DNA from: Comamonadaceae bacterium
Lineage (GTDB): Bacteria > Pseudomonadota > Gammaproteobacteria > Burkholderiales > Burkholderiaceae_C
Assembly (NCBI GenBank): GCA_027485285.1
Contig: JAIXRH010000123.1
Span: forward strand, 1-64,000
Reading direction: 5' to 3'
DNA: 64,000 bases
A program made the translations under genes and the position numbers. Below are positions 1 to 9,291 of the stretch, in pieces. The number at the start of each line of letters is the position of its first letter. Position 1 is the first letter of the stretch. Under the pieces are notes generated by a model. That model was not told the DNA's origin and searched no databases. It saw nothing but the letters and a program-made list of their open reading frames with translations.

Positions 1-330
1 ACCGCGATCAAAGAATTCGAAGTGCGCCGCGCTGAACTCGAAAAAGCAGCGTCCGAGAAATTGGCTGCTGCACAAGCTCAAGGTGAGAAATTGGTTGGCA
101 AAGTCGTCAAAATCGGCCAAAAAGCCGGCGTAGATGGCCGATTGTTTGGCTCTGTGACCAACCATGACATCGCTGACGCGTTGACAAAAGATGGTTTTGC
201 AGTGGCTAAAGCCCAAATTCGCATGCCCAATGGCCCGATCAAGGTTGTGAGTGACAGCACAGTGGGTGTGGCTTTGCATACCGATGTGATCGTGGAGATC
301 ACTGTCTCTGTATACGGCGAAGCTGCTTAA
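1..330 (+). CDS. rplI: 50S ribosomal protein bL9, 3' part (5' end outside window)
   Basis: The frame is open from base 1 and reads [15 protein letters not shown] before the first start codon in the ORF track, so the gene begins upstream of the window and only about 109 C-terminal residues are here. The visible part is the end of the long connecting helix (rich in Glu, Lys and Ala) and the C-terminal rRNA-binding domain with [20 protein letters not shown], a hallmark of bL9. bL9 binds 23S rRNA near the base of the L1 stalk. It is usually the last gene of rpsF-priB-rpsR-rplI; a terminator with a UUCG loop follows 18 bases after the stop. Confidence 0.97.
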   Translation, partial: TAIKEFEVRRAELEKAASEKLAAAQAQGEKLVGKVVKIGQKAGVDGRLFGSVTNHDIADALTKDGFAVAKAQIRMPNGPIKVVSDSTVGVALHTDVIVEITVSVYGEAA

Positions 331-348
331 GCTTTTTTGCCTCACACA

Positions 349-375
349 AAGCCGCTCTTCGGAGCGGCTTTTTTA
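349..375 (+). terminator. Rho-independent terminator after rplI
   Basis: A perfect 9-bp stem, AAGCCGCTC/GAGCGGCTT, closes a TTCG tetraloop and runs into a T tract. It ends the ribosomal protein operon before dnaB. Confidence 0.9.
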
Positions 376-409
376 TTTGTTCTCTGCTTTTCCCCAGCTA
401 ACCCACTTC

Positions 410-418
410 TTATCCACA
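410..418 (+). promoter_or_regulatory. DnaA box in the dnaB leader
   Basis: TTATCCACA is an exact match to the consensus high-affinity DnaA box. It sits about 59 bases before the dnaB start, and a related TTATCCCAG follows at 422-430. Location before the replicative helicase gene suggests DnaA-linked regulation; binding is inferred. Confidence 0.5.
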
Positions 419-476
419 GAGTTATCCCAGGCGTTTGGCGCCTCTGGGCTTAGGATGTGTGTTTTACAGGATCACC

Positions 477-1889
477 ATGTCAGCCGCTTCCAACAGCTTT
501 GATGAGAGCTTCTCTCACGACCAGCAAATCGCACAATTGCGCATTCCTCCGCATTCCATTGAGGCTGAGTCGAGTGTGTTGGGCGGCTTGTTGTTAGACA
601 ATAGCGCTTGGGACCGTGTGGGTGATTTGTTGAACGAGGGCGACTTTTACCGCTACGAGCACAAGCAGGTATACAGCGCTATCTTGACGCTGGTGAACGC
701 CAGCCGACCCGCCGATGTGATCACGGTCTATGAGCACTTGCAAACCTTGGGGAAGGCTGAAGAAATAGGCGGCTTGGGCTACCTCAATGCCTTGGCGCAG
801 TATGTGCCGAGTGCCAGCAATATCCGTCGTTATGCCGAAATCGTGCGAGAGCGCGCGATTTTGCGCAAGTTGGTGACGGCCAGCGACGAAATTGCCACCA
901 ACGCCTTCAACACCCAGGGCAGGGCGGTGGCCCAAATCTTGGACGAAGCCGAGCAAAAAATCTTCAACATTGGTGAAGAGGGCTCGCGCATGAAGCAAGG
1001 TTTTCAAGCCATGCCGCAGCTGGTGGTGGACTTGCTGGACCGTGTGCAAGAGATGGCGGACAACCAAAACGACATCACGGGTGTGCCGACAGGCTTCATC
1101 GACTTTGACCGCATGACGTCTGGTTTGCAGCCGGGCGATTTGGTGGTGTTGGCAGCGCGCCCTTCGATGGGAAAGACGGCGTTGGCCATCAACATCGCGG
1201 AGCATGTGGCCCTGAATGAAGGCTTGCCTGTGGCCGTATTCTCTATGGAGATGGGCGCTTCGCAATTGGCGGTGCGTATCGTGGGTTCAATTGGTCGTGT
1301 GGACCAAGGCCATTTGCGCACGGGCAAATTGAGTGATGACGAATGGCCAAGGTTGACAGAGGCCATTGAGAAGCTGCGCAACGTGTCGCTGCACATCGAT
1401 GAAACGCCTGGTCTGACCCCCAGTGAACTGCGCGCCAACGCACGTCGTTTGTCGCGTCAATGCGGCAAGCTCGGTTTGATCGTGGTTGACTATTTGCAGC
1501 TCATGAGTGGCTCCAACAGCAGCGGCGGCGACAACCGTGCCACGGAAATTGGTGAAATTTCGCGAGGCTTGAAAATGCTGGCCAAAGAGCTGCAATGCCC
1601 TGTGATTGCTTTGTCTCAGCTCAACCGAAGTGTGGAGCAGCGCACCGACAAACGCCCCATGATGAGCGACTTGCGCGAGTCTGGCGCCATCGAGCAGGAC
1701 GCGGACGTGATCATGTTCATTTACCGCGACGACTACTACAACAAAGAATCGAAAGAGCCAGGCGTGGCCGAGATCATCATTGGCAAGCAACGTAACGGCC
1801 CAACGGGCACCATCAAGCTGGCCTTCTTGAAGCCACTCACCAAGTTTGAGAGTTTGGCCAGTGGCTACAGCAGTGGTGGTGACTACTAA
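477..1889 (+). CDS. dnaB: Replicative DNA helicase DnaB
   Basis: DnaB is the hexameric 5'-3' helicase that unwinds DNA at the replication fork and recruits primase. The ORF track starts at 435, but the ATG at 477 (MSAASNSFDESF) follows an AGGA-type ribosome site and leaves a 470-residue protein of normal family length. The N-terminal DnaB domain begins at RIPPHSIEAESSVLGG. The RecA-like domain has Walker A in ARPSMGKTALAINIA, a Walker B-like LIVVDYLQLM, and the C-terminal SQLNRSVEQR and RESGAIEQDADV motifs. No intein interrupts the P-loop. The gene lies alone behind the rplI terminator and converges on the phoH-like gene. Confidence 0.98.
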   Translation: MSAASNSFDESFSHDQQIAQLRIPPHSIEAESSVLGGLLLDNSAWDRVGDLLNEGDFYRYEHKQVYSAILTLVNASRPADVITVYEHLQTLGKAEEIGGLGYLNALAQYVPSASNIRRYAEIVRERAILRKLVTASDEIATNAFNTQGRAVAQILDEAEQKIFNIGEEGSRMKQGFQAMPQLVVDLLDRVQEMADNQNDITGVPTGFIDFDRMTSGLQPGDLVVLAARPSMGKTALAINIAEHVALNEGLPVAVFSMEMGASQLAVRIVGSIGRVDQGHLRTGKLSDDEWPRLTEAIEKLRNVSLHIDETPGLTPSELRANARRLSRQCGKLGLIVVDYLQLMSGSNSSGGDNRATEIGEISRGLKMLAKELQCPVIALSQLNRSVEQRTDKRPMMSDLRESGAIEQDADVIMFIYRDDYYNKESKEPGVAEIIIGKQRNGPTGTIKLAFLKPLTKFESLASGYSSGGDY

Positions 1890-1902
1890 GGCTAGCCAAG
1901 CC

Positions 1903-3546
1903 TTAAAGCACTTCGCTGGCAAAGTCTGCCAGTCGTGAGCGCTCGCCACGGGCCAAGGTGATGTGGCCGCCATGCGGCCAGCCCTTGAAACGGTCCACTG
2001 CATACGTCAAGCCCGAAGAGCCTTCGGTCAGGTAGGGCGTGTCGATCTGGGCCAAGTTACCCATGCAAATGATCTTGGTGCCTGGGCCCGCGCGGGTGAT
2101 CAGGGTTTTCATTTGCTTGGGCGTTAAGTTCTGAGCTTCATCGATGATGAGGTACTTGTTCAAGAACGTGCGTCCGCGCATGAAGTTCAAACTCTTGATT
2201 TTGATGCGGCTGCGAATCAAATCATTGGTGGCCGCACGGCCCCAGTCGCCAGAGCTGGTTTCGGTTTTGGCCAGCACCTCGAGGTTGTCGTCCAAGGCGC
2301 CCATCCATGGCCCCATTTTTTCTTCTTCAGTGCCTGGCAAAAAGCCAATGTCTTCGCCCACGCTCACGGTCGCGCGGGTCATGATGATTTCGGTGTAACG
2401 GCGGTCATCCAGCACTTGCGTGAGGCCTGCTGCCAAAGCCATGAGCGTTTTACCCGTGCCGGCTGTGCCGGTGAGGGTGACAAAGTCAATCTCAGGGTCT
2501 GTGAGCAAGTTCATCGCAAAGTTTTGCTCGCGGTTGCGCGTGGTCACGCCCCACACCGCATTCTTGAGGTGAGTGAAGTCTTTGAGCGTTTTCAGCACCA
2601 CGGTGTTGCCGCGAATCTCAGTCACACGAGCATACAGGCTAGGCTCGCCAGGGGCTTCGTAATACACAAACTGGTTGATGTGAAGGTCAGGCACCAAGGG
2701 GCCGCTCAAACGGTAAAAGGTGTGGCTGCCGCTTTGCCAGCTTTCCACTTCTTTGGCGTGCTTGAGCCAAAAGTCTTCGGGCAAAGCCAAGGCGCCTGAA
2801 TACAGCAGGTCGCCGTCTTCGAGGGTCTTGTCGTTTTGGTAGTCTTCTGCCGCCAAGCCGAGCGCGCGGGCTTTGACGCGCATGTTGATGTCTTTGGAAA
2901 CCAACACCACTTCGCGCTGCGCGTGCTTGATGCGCAGGGCTTCGACCACTCCCAAAATCTGGTTGTCGGCTTTGCCTTGTGGCAGGCTGGCAGGTAGGGT
3001 GAAGTCAAGCGGCTCGGTTTGGAAGAACAAGCGTCCGCCCACCTCGATGTGGCCGGTGCCGTCCAGCTTGATGCCGGTGATGATGTCCGAGTTGTGTGAA
3101 GCCACCAAGGCGTCCAGCGAACGGCTCGTTTGGCGGGCATTGCGCGCCACTTCCGTCATGCCTTTTTTATGACCGTCTAATTCCTCGAGCACGATCATGG
3201 GCAAGAACACATCATGTTCTTCGAAGCGATACAAGCACATGGGGTCATGCATCAGCACATTGGTGTCAAGCACGAACAGCTTGGCGGGGCCTGTGTGCTT
3301 TTTCTTGGGTGTGGCTGCGCGTGCGGGCGCTGCTTTGCGCTCCCCTTTGTAAGCGGGCATGGGTTCGGATTTGAGGGGAGCAGGCGCTGCCGTTGACCGG
3401 CCCTTGGCAGCCACGGGTTCATCTGCAGCGAGTGACGCATGGCGTGGTGTTGCTTTGCGTGTGCTGCGCGATTTGGAGGGTGCGGCAGCTAAGCCTTCGG
3501 TATTCAAAAAGGCGGCACGTTTGGCGGGGGCAGGTGGCAGTGGCAT
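1903..3546 (-). CDS. phoH: PIN domain-PhoH family ATPase
   Basis: This is the long PhoH2-type protein in which an N-terminal PIN ribonuclease fold is joined to a PhoH P-loop ATPase. After a basic, Ala/Pro-rich, probably disordered head of about 85 residues, the PIN domain starts at LFVLDTNVLMHDP, with the acidic residues expected for metal binding. The ATPase part shows Walker A in GTAGTGKTLMALAAG and Walker B in YLIIDEAQNLTP. PhoH2 proteins are described as RNA helicase/ribonucleases. The 547-residue length fits, allowing for the head. The gene faces dnaB and is separated from bcp by a minus-strand terminator. The start is uncertain, since the N-terminus is low in complexity. Confidence 0.88.
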   Translation of the reverse strand: MPLPPAPAKRAAFLNTEGLAAAPSKSRSTRKATPRHASLAADEPVAAKGRSTAAPAPLKSEPMPAYKGERKAAPARAATPKKKHTGPAKLFVLDTNVLMHDPMCLYRFEEHDVFLPMIVLEELDGHKKGMTEVARNARQTSRSLDALVASHNSDIITGIKLDGTGHIEVGGRLFFQTEPLDFTLPASLPQGKADNQILGVVEALRIKHAQREVVLVSKDINMRVKARALGLAAEDYQNDKTLEDGDLLYSGALALPEDFWLKHAKEVESWQSGSHTFYRLSGPLVPDLHINQFVYYEAPGEPSLYARVTEIRGNTVVLKTLKDFTHLKNAVWGVTTRNREQNFAMNLLTDPEIDFVTLTGTAGTGKTLMALAAGLTQVLDDRRYTEIIMTRATVSVGEDIGFLPGTEEEKMGPWMGALDDNLEVLAKTETSSGDWGRAATNDLIRSRIKIKSLNFMRGRTFLNKYLIIDEAQNLTPKQMKTLITRAGPGTKIICMGNLAQIDTPYLTEGSSGLTYAVDRFKGWPHGGHITLARGERSRLADFASEVL

Positions 3547-3599
3547 AGATGAAAGTTAAAGAGTTAAAACGCAAGGAAGAAACTGAAAATCGGCTCAAA

Positions 3600-3635
3600 A
3601 AGCGAAAAAGCCGCCTGGAGGCCAGGGCGGCTTTT
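3600..3635 (-). terminator. Rho-independent terminator after bcp (minus strand)
   Basis: A 10-bp stem AAAAGCCGCC/GGCGGCTTTT is followed on the minus strand by a T-rich run (TTTTTCGCTTTTT). It lies between bcp and the downstream phoH-like gene, so they are separate transcripts. Confidence 0.75.
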
Positions 3636-3711
3636 GGTTGGAAACGCGTTCGCTTCTGTCAAGGTCATGAAATCACTATAACCGACCTCTGTGACATTTT
3701 TTTACCAGGTT

Positions 3712-4200
3712 TTAGGCGGTTGCAGCTGCGGCTTTCTTCAAGGCTTTGACCGCTTTGAGAACTTCGTCCACATGGCCTGGGACTTTGAGTCCGCGCCATT
3801 CTTCTTTCAGAAGGCCGTCTGCCCCTACCAAGAATGTGCTGCGTTCAATGCCTTTGACTTTTTTGCCATACATGATTTTATTTTTGACGACACCAAACAT
3901 GTGGCACATTTTTTCTTCTGTGTCAGCAATCAGCTCAAAGGGCAATTCGAGTTTGGTTTTGAACTCGTCGTGTGACTTCATGTTGTCACGTGACACGCCA
4001 AAGACCAGGGCGCCAGCTTTGACAAAGTCTTTGTACTTGTCGCGAAACTGCATGGCCTCTGTGGTGCAGCCTGGCGTGTTGTCCTTAGGGTAAAAGTACA
4101 AAACCATCACTTGGCCGTTGTGTGATGTGTTGCTGACCTTGATGCCGCCTGTTGCATTGGCTTCAAATTCGGGAAGGGGTTTATTGACAACAATTGCCAT
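3712..4200 (-). CDS. bcp: Peroxiredoxin, Bcp/PrxQ family
   Basis: A thiol peroxidase that reduces H2O2 and organic hydroperoxides. The peroxidatic cysteine is C45 in DNTPGCTTEAMQF, numbered from the ATG at 4200; the track's longer version begins at an upstream TTG. In E. coli Bcp a resolving cysteine lies five residues later, but here that position is Met50, so this copy looks like a one-cysteine type or uses the distant Cys near EEKMCHMFG. The protein is 162 residues with the thioredoxin-fold strand VMVLYFYPKD before the active site. It is monocistronic, with its own terminator downstream. Confidence 0.93.
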   Translation of the reverse strand: MAIVVNKPLPEFEANATGGIKVSNTSHNGQVMVLYFYPKDNTPGCTTEAMQFRDKYKDFVKAGALVFGVSRDNMKSHDEFKTKLELPFELIADTEEKMCHMFGVVKNKIMYGKKVKGIERSTFLVGADGLLKEEWRGLKVPGHVDEVLKAVKALKKAAAATA

Positions 4201-4349
4201 AGCGCTCAATCAGGTGTGACAGTTCAAACGGCCGGATGAAGGAGGCGACTGTCGAGACAGCCCCCTTCCGGCAACTCGCTATTTTAACTTAGAAAGCTTG
4301 CTAAAAAGATGAAGGGGCGCATCCACCAGACGCGAAACGAAGCGTGTGC

Positions 4350-4736
4350 TTAATTATTACTTGCAGAAGTTTCGATGAGAAGTGCAGCTGCCACCTTGCG
4401 GCCTTCGCCCGCCAAAATGTTGTAGGTGCGGCAGGCCGCTTGTGTGTCCATGGTCTCAAGGCCTATGCGGCGCTTCATCAAGCCCACTTGCCATTCAGGC
4501 TTGGGAAAACGGTGGCGTTCACCACTGCCAAAAATGACCAGTTCCACATCCAACTCAGCGAGCTGCGTGAAGTGTTCGGTCCCTAAATCATCAAAACTCT
4601 GGCAATGCCAATCGAGGCGCACCCCCTCGGAGGTGATCAAGACGCTGTGGGTGATTTTTTCGCCTTGGACAGCGATCCATCCCGAGCCATAGGCAGTGAC
4701 GGACTGGGTCTCGATGCGATCGGGTTGTAATTTCAT
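4350..4736 (-). CDS. Mth938-like (DUF498/COG3737) domain protein
   Basis: A small 128-residue protein starting at the ATG that gives MKLQPDRIETQSV. The track's extension upstream runs into the alaA promoter and looks spurious. The pattern VTAYGSGWIAVQGE, then LVIFGSGERHRFPKPE and a C-terminal ACRTYNILAGEGRKVAAALL, is typical of the Mth938 fold, which includes the mitochondrial complex I assembly factor NDUFAF3. The bacterial role is unknown. It is divergently transcribed from alaA with only 64 bases between the starts. Confidence 0.8.
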   Translation of the reverse strand: MKLQPDRIETQSVTAYGSGWIAVQGEKITHSVLITSEGVRLDWHCQSFDDLGTEHFTQLAELDVELVIFGSGERHRFPKPEWQVGLMKRRIGLETMDTQAACRTYNILAGEGRKVAAALLIETSASNN

Positions 4737-4800
4737 AAATGCCTTGTGATCTGTGGTCAAATTATAGGTTTCACCCCGTAAAAGAGCCCTCGGAGGGACT

Positions 4801-6024
4801 TTGAAGCAGATCCAAAAATCCAACAAGTTGTCCAACGTCTGTTATGACATTCGCGGTCCCATCATGGACCGAGCGCGTCAAATGGAGGAGGAGGGCCACA
4901 AGATCATCAAGCTCAACATTGGCAATTTGGCCGTGTTTGGCTTTGATGCGCCTGAAGAAATTCAACAAGACATGATCCGCAACTTGCCCACCTCGGCGGG
5001 CTACTCGGACAGCAAAGGCATTTTTGGCGCCCGCAAAGCGGTGATGCACGAGACGCAAAAGCAGGGCATCAAGGGCGTCACGCTCGATGACATTTACTTG
5101 GGTAACGGCGCGAGCGAACTCATTGTCATGGCCACCAACGGATTGCTCAACAACGGCGATGAGTTGTTGTTGCCCGCGCCTGACTACCCACTGTGGACGG
5201 CCGCGGTCAGCCTCTCGGGCGGCACGCCTGTGCATTACGTGTGTGACGAAGACAACGGCTGGATGCCCAACATCGCAGACATTCGCGCCAAGATCACCCC
5301 CAATACCAAGGGCATTGTGGTGATCAACCCCAACAATCCCACAGGTGCTTTGTACTCGGACGAATTGCTGATGCAAATTGTTGAGCTCGCGCGTCTGCAT
5401 GGTTTGGTGATCTTCGCGGATGAGGTGTATGACAAGGTCTTGTATGACGGTGTCAAGCACACGCCCATTGCCAGCTTGAGTGATGATGTGTTGACGCTCA
5501 CCTTCAACTCGCTGTCCAAAAGCTATCGCTCCTGTGGCTACCGTGCCGGATGGTTGGTGGTGTCGGGCGACAAAAAGCCGGCTGCCGACTACATCGAGGG
5601 CCTCAACATGCTCTCGAATATGCGCTTGTGCGCCAACGTACCAGGACAGTGGGCGATTCAAACCGCCTTGGGCGGCTACCAAAGTATCAACGACTTGGTG
5701 GGCGAGGGCGGTCGGTTGCGCAAGCAGCGCGACTTGGCCTATGAACTCATCACCGCCATTCCTGGCGTGACGTGTGTCAAGCCCCATGCGGCGCTTTACA
5801 TGTTCCCGCGCTTGGACCCCAAGGTGTACCCCATCCAAGACGACCAGCAGTTTTTCTTGGAGCTGCTCCAAGAAACCAAGGTGATGCTGGTGCAGGGCAC
5901 GGGCTTTAACTGGAAGAGCACAGACCATTTCCGCATCGTGTTCTTACCGCATGAAGACGACTTGCGTGAGGCCATTTCACGTATCGCCAAATTTCTTGAA
6001 AACTACCGAAACAGAAAAGCATGA
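4801..6024 (+). CDS. alaA: Alanine transaminase AlaA (class I/II aminotransferase)
   Basis: A PLP enzyme making alanine from pyruvate and glutamate. The 407-residue length and the opening KSNKLSNVCYDIRGPI match E. coli AlaA. The PLP lysine is in SLSKSYRSCGYRAGW and substrate-binding motifs include INPNNPTGALYS. The start is a TTG preceded by GGAGGG; no ATG lies near, the next Met being about residue 22. The stop overlaps the hom start as ATGA, so it heads a translationally coupled run of amino-acid and molybdenum cofactor genes. Confidence 0.93.
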   Translation: MKQIQKSNKLSNVCYDIRGPIMDRARQMEEEGHKIIKLNIGNLAVFGFDAPEEIQQDMIRNLPTSAGYSDSKGIFGARKAVMHETQKQGIKGVTLDDIYLGNGASELIVMATNGLLNNGDELLLPAPDYPLWTAAVSLSGGTPVHYVCDEDNGWMPNIADIRAKITPNTKGIVVINPNNPTGALYSDELLMQIVELARLHGLVIFADEVYDKVLYDGVKHTPIASLSDDVLTLTFNSLSKSYRSCGYRAGWLVVSGDKKPAADYIEGLNMLSNMRLCANVPGQWAIQTALGGYQSINDLVGEGGRLRKQRDLAYELITAIPGVTCVKPHAALYMFPRLDPKVYPIQDDQQFFLELLQETKVMLVQGTGFNWKSTDHFRIVFLPHEDDLREAISRIAKFLENYRNRKA

Positions 6025-7331
6025 AACCGATTCAAGTAGGCCTGTTAGGCATTGGCACTGTGGGCAGCGGCACGTTTGAAGTGCTCAACCGTAACCAAGA
6101 AGAGATCCAACGTCGCGCGGGTCGCGGCATTGAAGTCACGATGGTGGCAGACCTCGATCTGGCGCGTGCCAAAAGCATTGTGGGCGCCAACGTGCAAGTG
6201 GTGGACGATGCGCGCAAGATCATCGCGAACCCCGACATCGACATCGTGGTCGAGCTAATCGGCGGCTACGGCATTGCCAAACAATTGGTGCTGGAAGCCA
6301 TTGGGGCAGGCAAGCACGTGGTCACCGCCAACAAGGCCTTGCTCGCTGTGCATGGCACAGAAATTTTTGCTGCCGCCCACAAAAAAGGCGTGATGGTGGC
6401 GTTTGAAGCTGCGGTGGCGGGGGGTATCCCCATCATCAAGGCCTTGCGCGAAGGCCTGACGGCCAACCGCATTCAGTGGCTGGCCGGCATCATCAACGGC
6501 ACGACCAACTTCATCTTGTCTGAGATGCGCGACAAGGGTCTGGCCTTTGACGACGTGCTCAAGCAAGCGCAAGCCCTTGGCTACGCTGAAGCGGACCCGA
6601 CCTTTGACATCGAAGGTGTGGACGCGGCCCACAAAGTTACCCTCATGTCGGCCATCGCGTTTGGCGTGCCAGTTCAGTTTGACAAGGCCTATTTGGAAGG
6701 CATCACAAAGCTTGAAGCCCAAGACATCCGATACGCTGAACAACTCGGCTACCGCATCAAGCTGTTGGGTATTTCTAAGCGCACGGCCGCGGGTATTGAG
6801 TTGCGTGTACACCCTTGTTTGGTGCCAGCCAAGCGCTTGATTGCCAACGTTGAAGGCGCGATGAATGCCGTGATGGTGCATGCCGATGCCGTGGGCACCA
6901 CGCTGTATTACGGCAAAGGCGCGGGCAGTGAGCCCACCGCCAGCGCCGTGATTGCCGACTTGGTGGACATTACCCGTTTGCACACCGCAGACCCGCTGAA
7001 CCGCGTGCCGCATTTGGCGTTTCAGCCCGATGCCATGAGCAGCTTGCCCATTCTGCCGATGGCCGACGTGGTGACCAGCTATTACCTGCGCATGCGCGTG
7101 GCCGACCAAGCCGGCGTGCTGGCCAAGGTCACAGGTATTTTGGCCAATGCCGACATCAGCATTGATGCCGTGTTGCAACGCGAAGCCGGTGAGGGCGAGA
7201 GCCACACCGACCTCATCATCTTGACCCACGATTGCGTAGAAGCCAAGATGAGCCAAGCCATTACTGAGATGCAACAGCTCAGCACCGTGTTGGCCCCGAT
7301 CATCCGCATCCGCAAAGAAGAGTTGAACTGA
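6021..7331 (+). CDS. hom: Homoserine dehydrogenase
   Basis: Reduces aspartate semialdehyde to homoserine, the branch point for threonine and methionine. The Rossmann motif is GLLGIGTVGSGTFEVL at the N-terminus. The catalytic region contains AGIINGTTNFILSEM and EADPTFDIEGVDAAHK, and a C-terminal ACT domain (MRVADQAGVLAKVTGILANADISI) is the likely site of threonine feedback. At 436 residues it is the monofunctional form, without aspartokinase. Start and stop both overlap the neighbours (ATGA with alaA, TGATG with thrC). Confidence 0.97.
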   Translation: MKPIQVGLLGIGTVGSGTFEVLNRNQEEIQRRAGRGIEVTMVADLDLARAKSIVGANVQVVDDARKIIANPDIDIVVELIGGYGIAKQLVLEAIGAGKHVVTANKALLAVHGTEIFAAAHKKGVMVAFEAAVAGGIPIIKALREGLTANRIQWLAGIINGTTNFILSEMRDKGLAFDDVLKQAQALGYAEADPTFDIEGVDAAHKVTLMSAIAFGVPVQFDKAYLEGITKLEAQDIRYAEQLGYRIKLLGISKRTAAGIELRVHPCLVPAKRLIANVEGAMNAVMVHADAVGTTLYYGKGAGSEPTASAVIADLVDITRLHTADPLNRVPHLAFQPDAMSSLPILPMADVVTSYYLRMRVADQAGVLAKVTGILANADISIDAVLQREAGEGESHTDLIILTHDCVEAKMSQAITEMQQLSTVLAPIIRIRKEELN

Positions 7332-8764
7332 TGCTGTATTTGTCCACGCGCGGCGACCCCGAGCGCAAGCGTTTTTGTGAAATCCTCCTCGAGGGCTTGG
7401 CCCCCGATGGTGGCTTGTATTTGCCCGAGCATTACCCCCAACTTGACGGTGCAGCGCTCACGCGCTTGCGCACCACGTTCAGTACGCAGGGGTATGCAGC
7501 CTTGGCGTTTGAAGTCCTGTCCCTCTACATCGACGACATTCCTGCGGCTGACCTGAACGCCCTGTGTGTCAAAACCTACACCCAAGAGGTGTACGGGACT
7601 GAGGCCATCGTGCCGTTGCGCCCTTTAGAAGACGGCTTGTGGGTCGAGGCTTTGTCGAATGGCCCCACGCTTGCATTCAAAGACATGGCCATGCAATTGC
7701 TAGGCAACTTGTTTGAATACGAGTTGGCGCGTCGCGGCGAAGAGCTGAATATTTTTGGTGCGACCAGTGGTGACACCGGTAGCGCAGCCGAGTACGCCAT
7801 GCGCGGCAAAAAGGGTGTGCGTGTGTTCATGACCAGCCCGAACGGTCGCATGAGCCCTTTCCAGCAAGCGCAAATGTTCAGCTTGATGGACGAGAACATC
7901 CACAACATTGCCATCGAAGGCGTGTTTGACGATTGTCAAGACTTGGTGAAAGCCGTGTCCAATGATTTGGACTTCAAAACCAAATACAAAATTGGCACGG
8001 TCAATTCCATCAACTGGGCACGTTTGTTGGCCCAAGTGGTGTATTACTTCGCAGGCTATTTTCAAGCCACTACAACCAACAGCCAACAGGTGAGCTTCAC
8101 TGTGCCGAGCGGTAATTTTGGCAACGTGTGCGCTGGTCATGTGGCCCGCATGATGGGGTTGCCCGTAGACACCTTGGTTGCGGCCACCAATGAAAACGAT
8201 GTGTTGGACGAGTTCTTCCGTACCGGCATTTACCGCGTGCGAGGCAGTGCCGACACCTACGAAACATCTAGCCCGTCGATGGACATTTCCAAAGCCAGCA
8301 ACTTCGAACGTTTTGTGTTTGATTTGCTCGGTCGCGATGCCGCGCTGACCAAAGACTTGTTTGGTGCGCAACTCTCGAAAAACGGCAAGTTCGACCTGAG
8401 CGCTCACCCGCACTTTGCAGACGCTGCCACGCGCTTCGGTTTTTCCAGTGGAAAAAGCACCCACACCAACCGGTTGGCCACCATCCAAGACGTATACAAG
8501 CGCTTTGGCGAGATGATCGACACCCACACGGCAGACGGCGTGAAAGTGGCGCGTGAACATCTCAAGCCCGGTGTGCCCATGATCGTGTTGGAAACCGCGT
8601 TGCCCATCAAATTTGCGGCCACCCTCGTGGAGGCCTTGGGCCAACAGCCTCATTGCCCTGCCAAGTTTGAAGGCATTGAGGCGCTCCCGAAGCGCGTGCT
8701 GGTGATGAAGGCAGATGTGGTGCAAATCAAAGCCTACATCACCCAGCATTGCGACCCCGCATGA
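7331..8764 (+). CDS. thrC: Threonine synthase
   Basis: Converts O-phosphohomoserine to threonine using PLP. The 477-residue protein is the long E. coli/fungal-type threonine synthase: it opens with MLYLSTRGDPERKRFCEILLEGLAPDGGLYLP, and the PLP lysine is in GPTLAFKDMAMQLLG. GATSGDTGSAAEYAM is the phosphate-binding loop. The start shares one base with the hom stop and the stop overlaps mobB as ATGA. Homoserine kinase (thrB) is not in the window. Confidence 0.97.
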   Translation: MLYLSTRGDPERKRFCEILLEGLAPDGGLYLPEHYPQLDGAALTRLRTTFSTQGYAALAFEVLSLYIDDIPAADLNALCVKTYTQEVYGTEAIVPLRPLEDGLWVEALSNGPTLAFKDMAMQLLGNLFEYELARRGEELNIFGATSGDTGSAAEYAMRGKKGVRVFMTSPNGRMSPFQQAQMFSLMDENIHNIAIEGVFDDCQDLVKAVSNDLDFKTKYKIGTVNSINWARLLAQVVYYFAGYFQATTTNSQQVSFTVPSGNFGNVCAGHVARMMGLPVDTLVAATNENDVLDEFFRTGIYRVRGSADTYETSSPSMDISKASNFERFVFDLLGRDAALTKDLFGAQLSKNGKFDLSAHPHFADAATRFGFSSGKSTHTNRLATIQDVYKRFGEMIDTHTADGVKVAREHLKPGVPMIVLETALPIKFAATLVEALGQQPHCPAKFEGIEALPKRVLVMKADVVQIKAYITQHCDPA

Positions 8765-9291
8765 AGGTCGTCGCCTTTGCTGGCTATTCTGGGTCAGGTA
8801 AAACAACCTTGGTGGAGCAGCTGATTGGCTGCATGCGCATGAAAGGTTTGCGCGTGTCCGTGGTCAAACATGCCCACCACAACTTTGACATCGACAAGCC
8901 CGGCAAAGACAGCTGGCGTCATCGCGAGGCTGGTGCGTTTGAGGTGTTGGTGGCGTCCAACCAACGCTTGGTCTTGCAGCGACAGTTTGAGCAACCTGTG
9001 CAGCTGTCGGTGCATCATTTGTTGGCCGAGGTGTATGACGGGGTGGACTGGGTCTTGGTCGAGGGTTTTAAGAAAAGCGATTTGCTCAAGGTCGAAGTGT
9101 GGCGCAAAGCGTCTGAGCAACCTGTGCGTTACCCGCATGACGATTTTGTGGTGGCCATTGCCACCGATTCGCCGCAAGACATGCCAGAGGCTACTTTGCG
9201 TCCTGTGTTGGACCTCAATGACCCTTATGCCATCACCGAATGGTTGGTGACCAATGAAGACCGCTTCGATTACACAACACCTTTGCTATGA
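8761..9291 (+). CDS. mobB: Molybdopterin-guanine dinucleotide biosynthesis protein B
   Basis: MobB is a GTP-binding accessory factor for adding guanine nucleotide to the molybdenum cofactor. Starting at the ATG overlapping the thrC stop gives MKVVAFAGYSGSGKTTLVEQL, so the P-loop GYSGSGKTT sits at the extreme N-terminus as in the family. The track start 12 bases upstream is less likely. VVKHAHHNFDIDKPGKDSWRHREAGA is also typical. At 176 residues it is full length. It begins the Moco half of the operon and overlaps moeA by ATGA. Confidence 0.94.
   Translation: MKVVAFAGYSGSGKTTLVEQLIGCMRMKGLRVSVVKHAHHNFDIDKPGKDSWRHREAGAFEVLVASNQRLVLQRQFEQPVQLSVHHLLAEVYDGVDWVLVEGFKKSDLLKVEVWRKASEQPVRYPHDDFVVAIATDSPQDMPEATLRPVLDLNDPYAITEWLVTNEDRFDYTTPLL

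Noticed and set aside
4230-4271. Imperfect hairpin GCCGGA...TCCGGC between bcp and the Mth938-like gene
   Set aside because: Several mismatches and no T tract; too weak to call a terminator.
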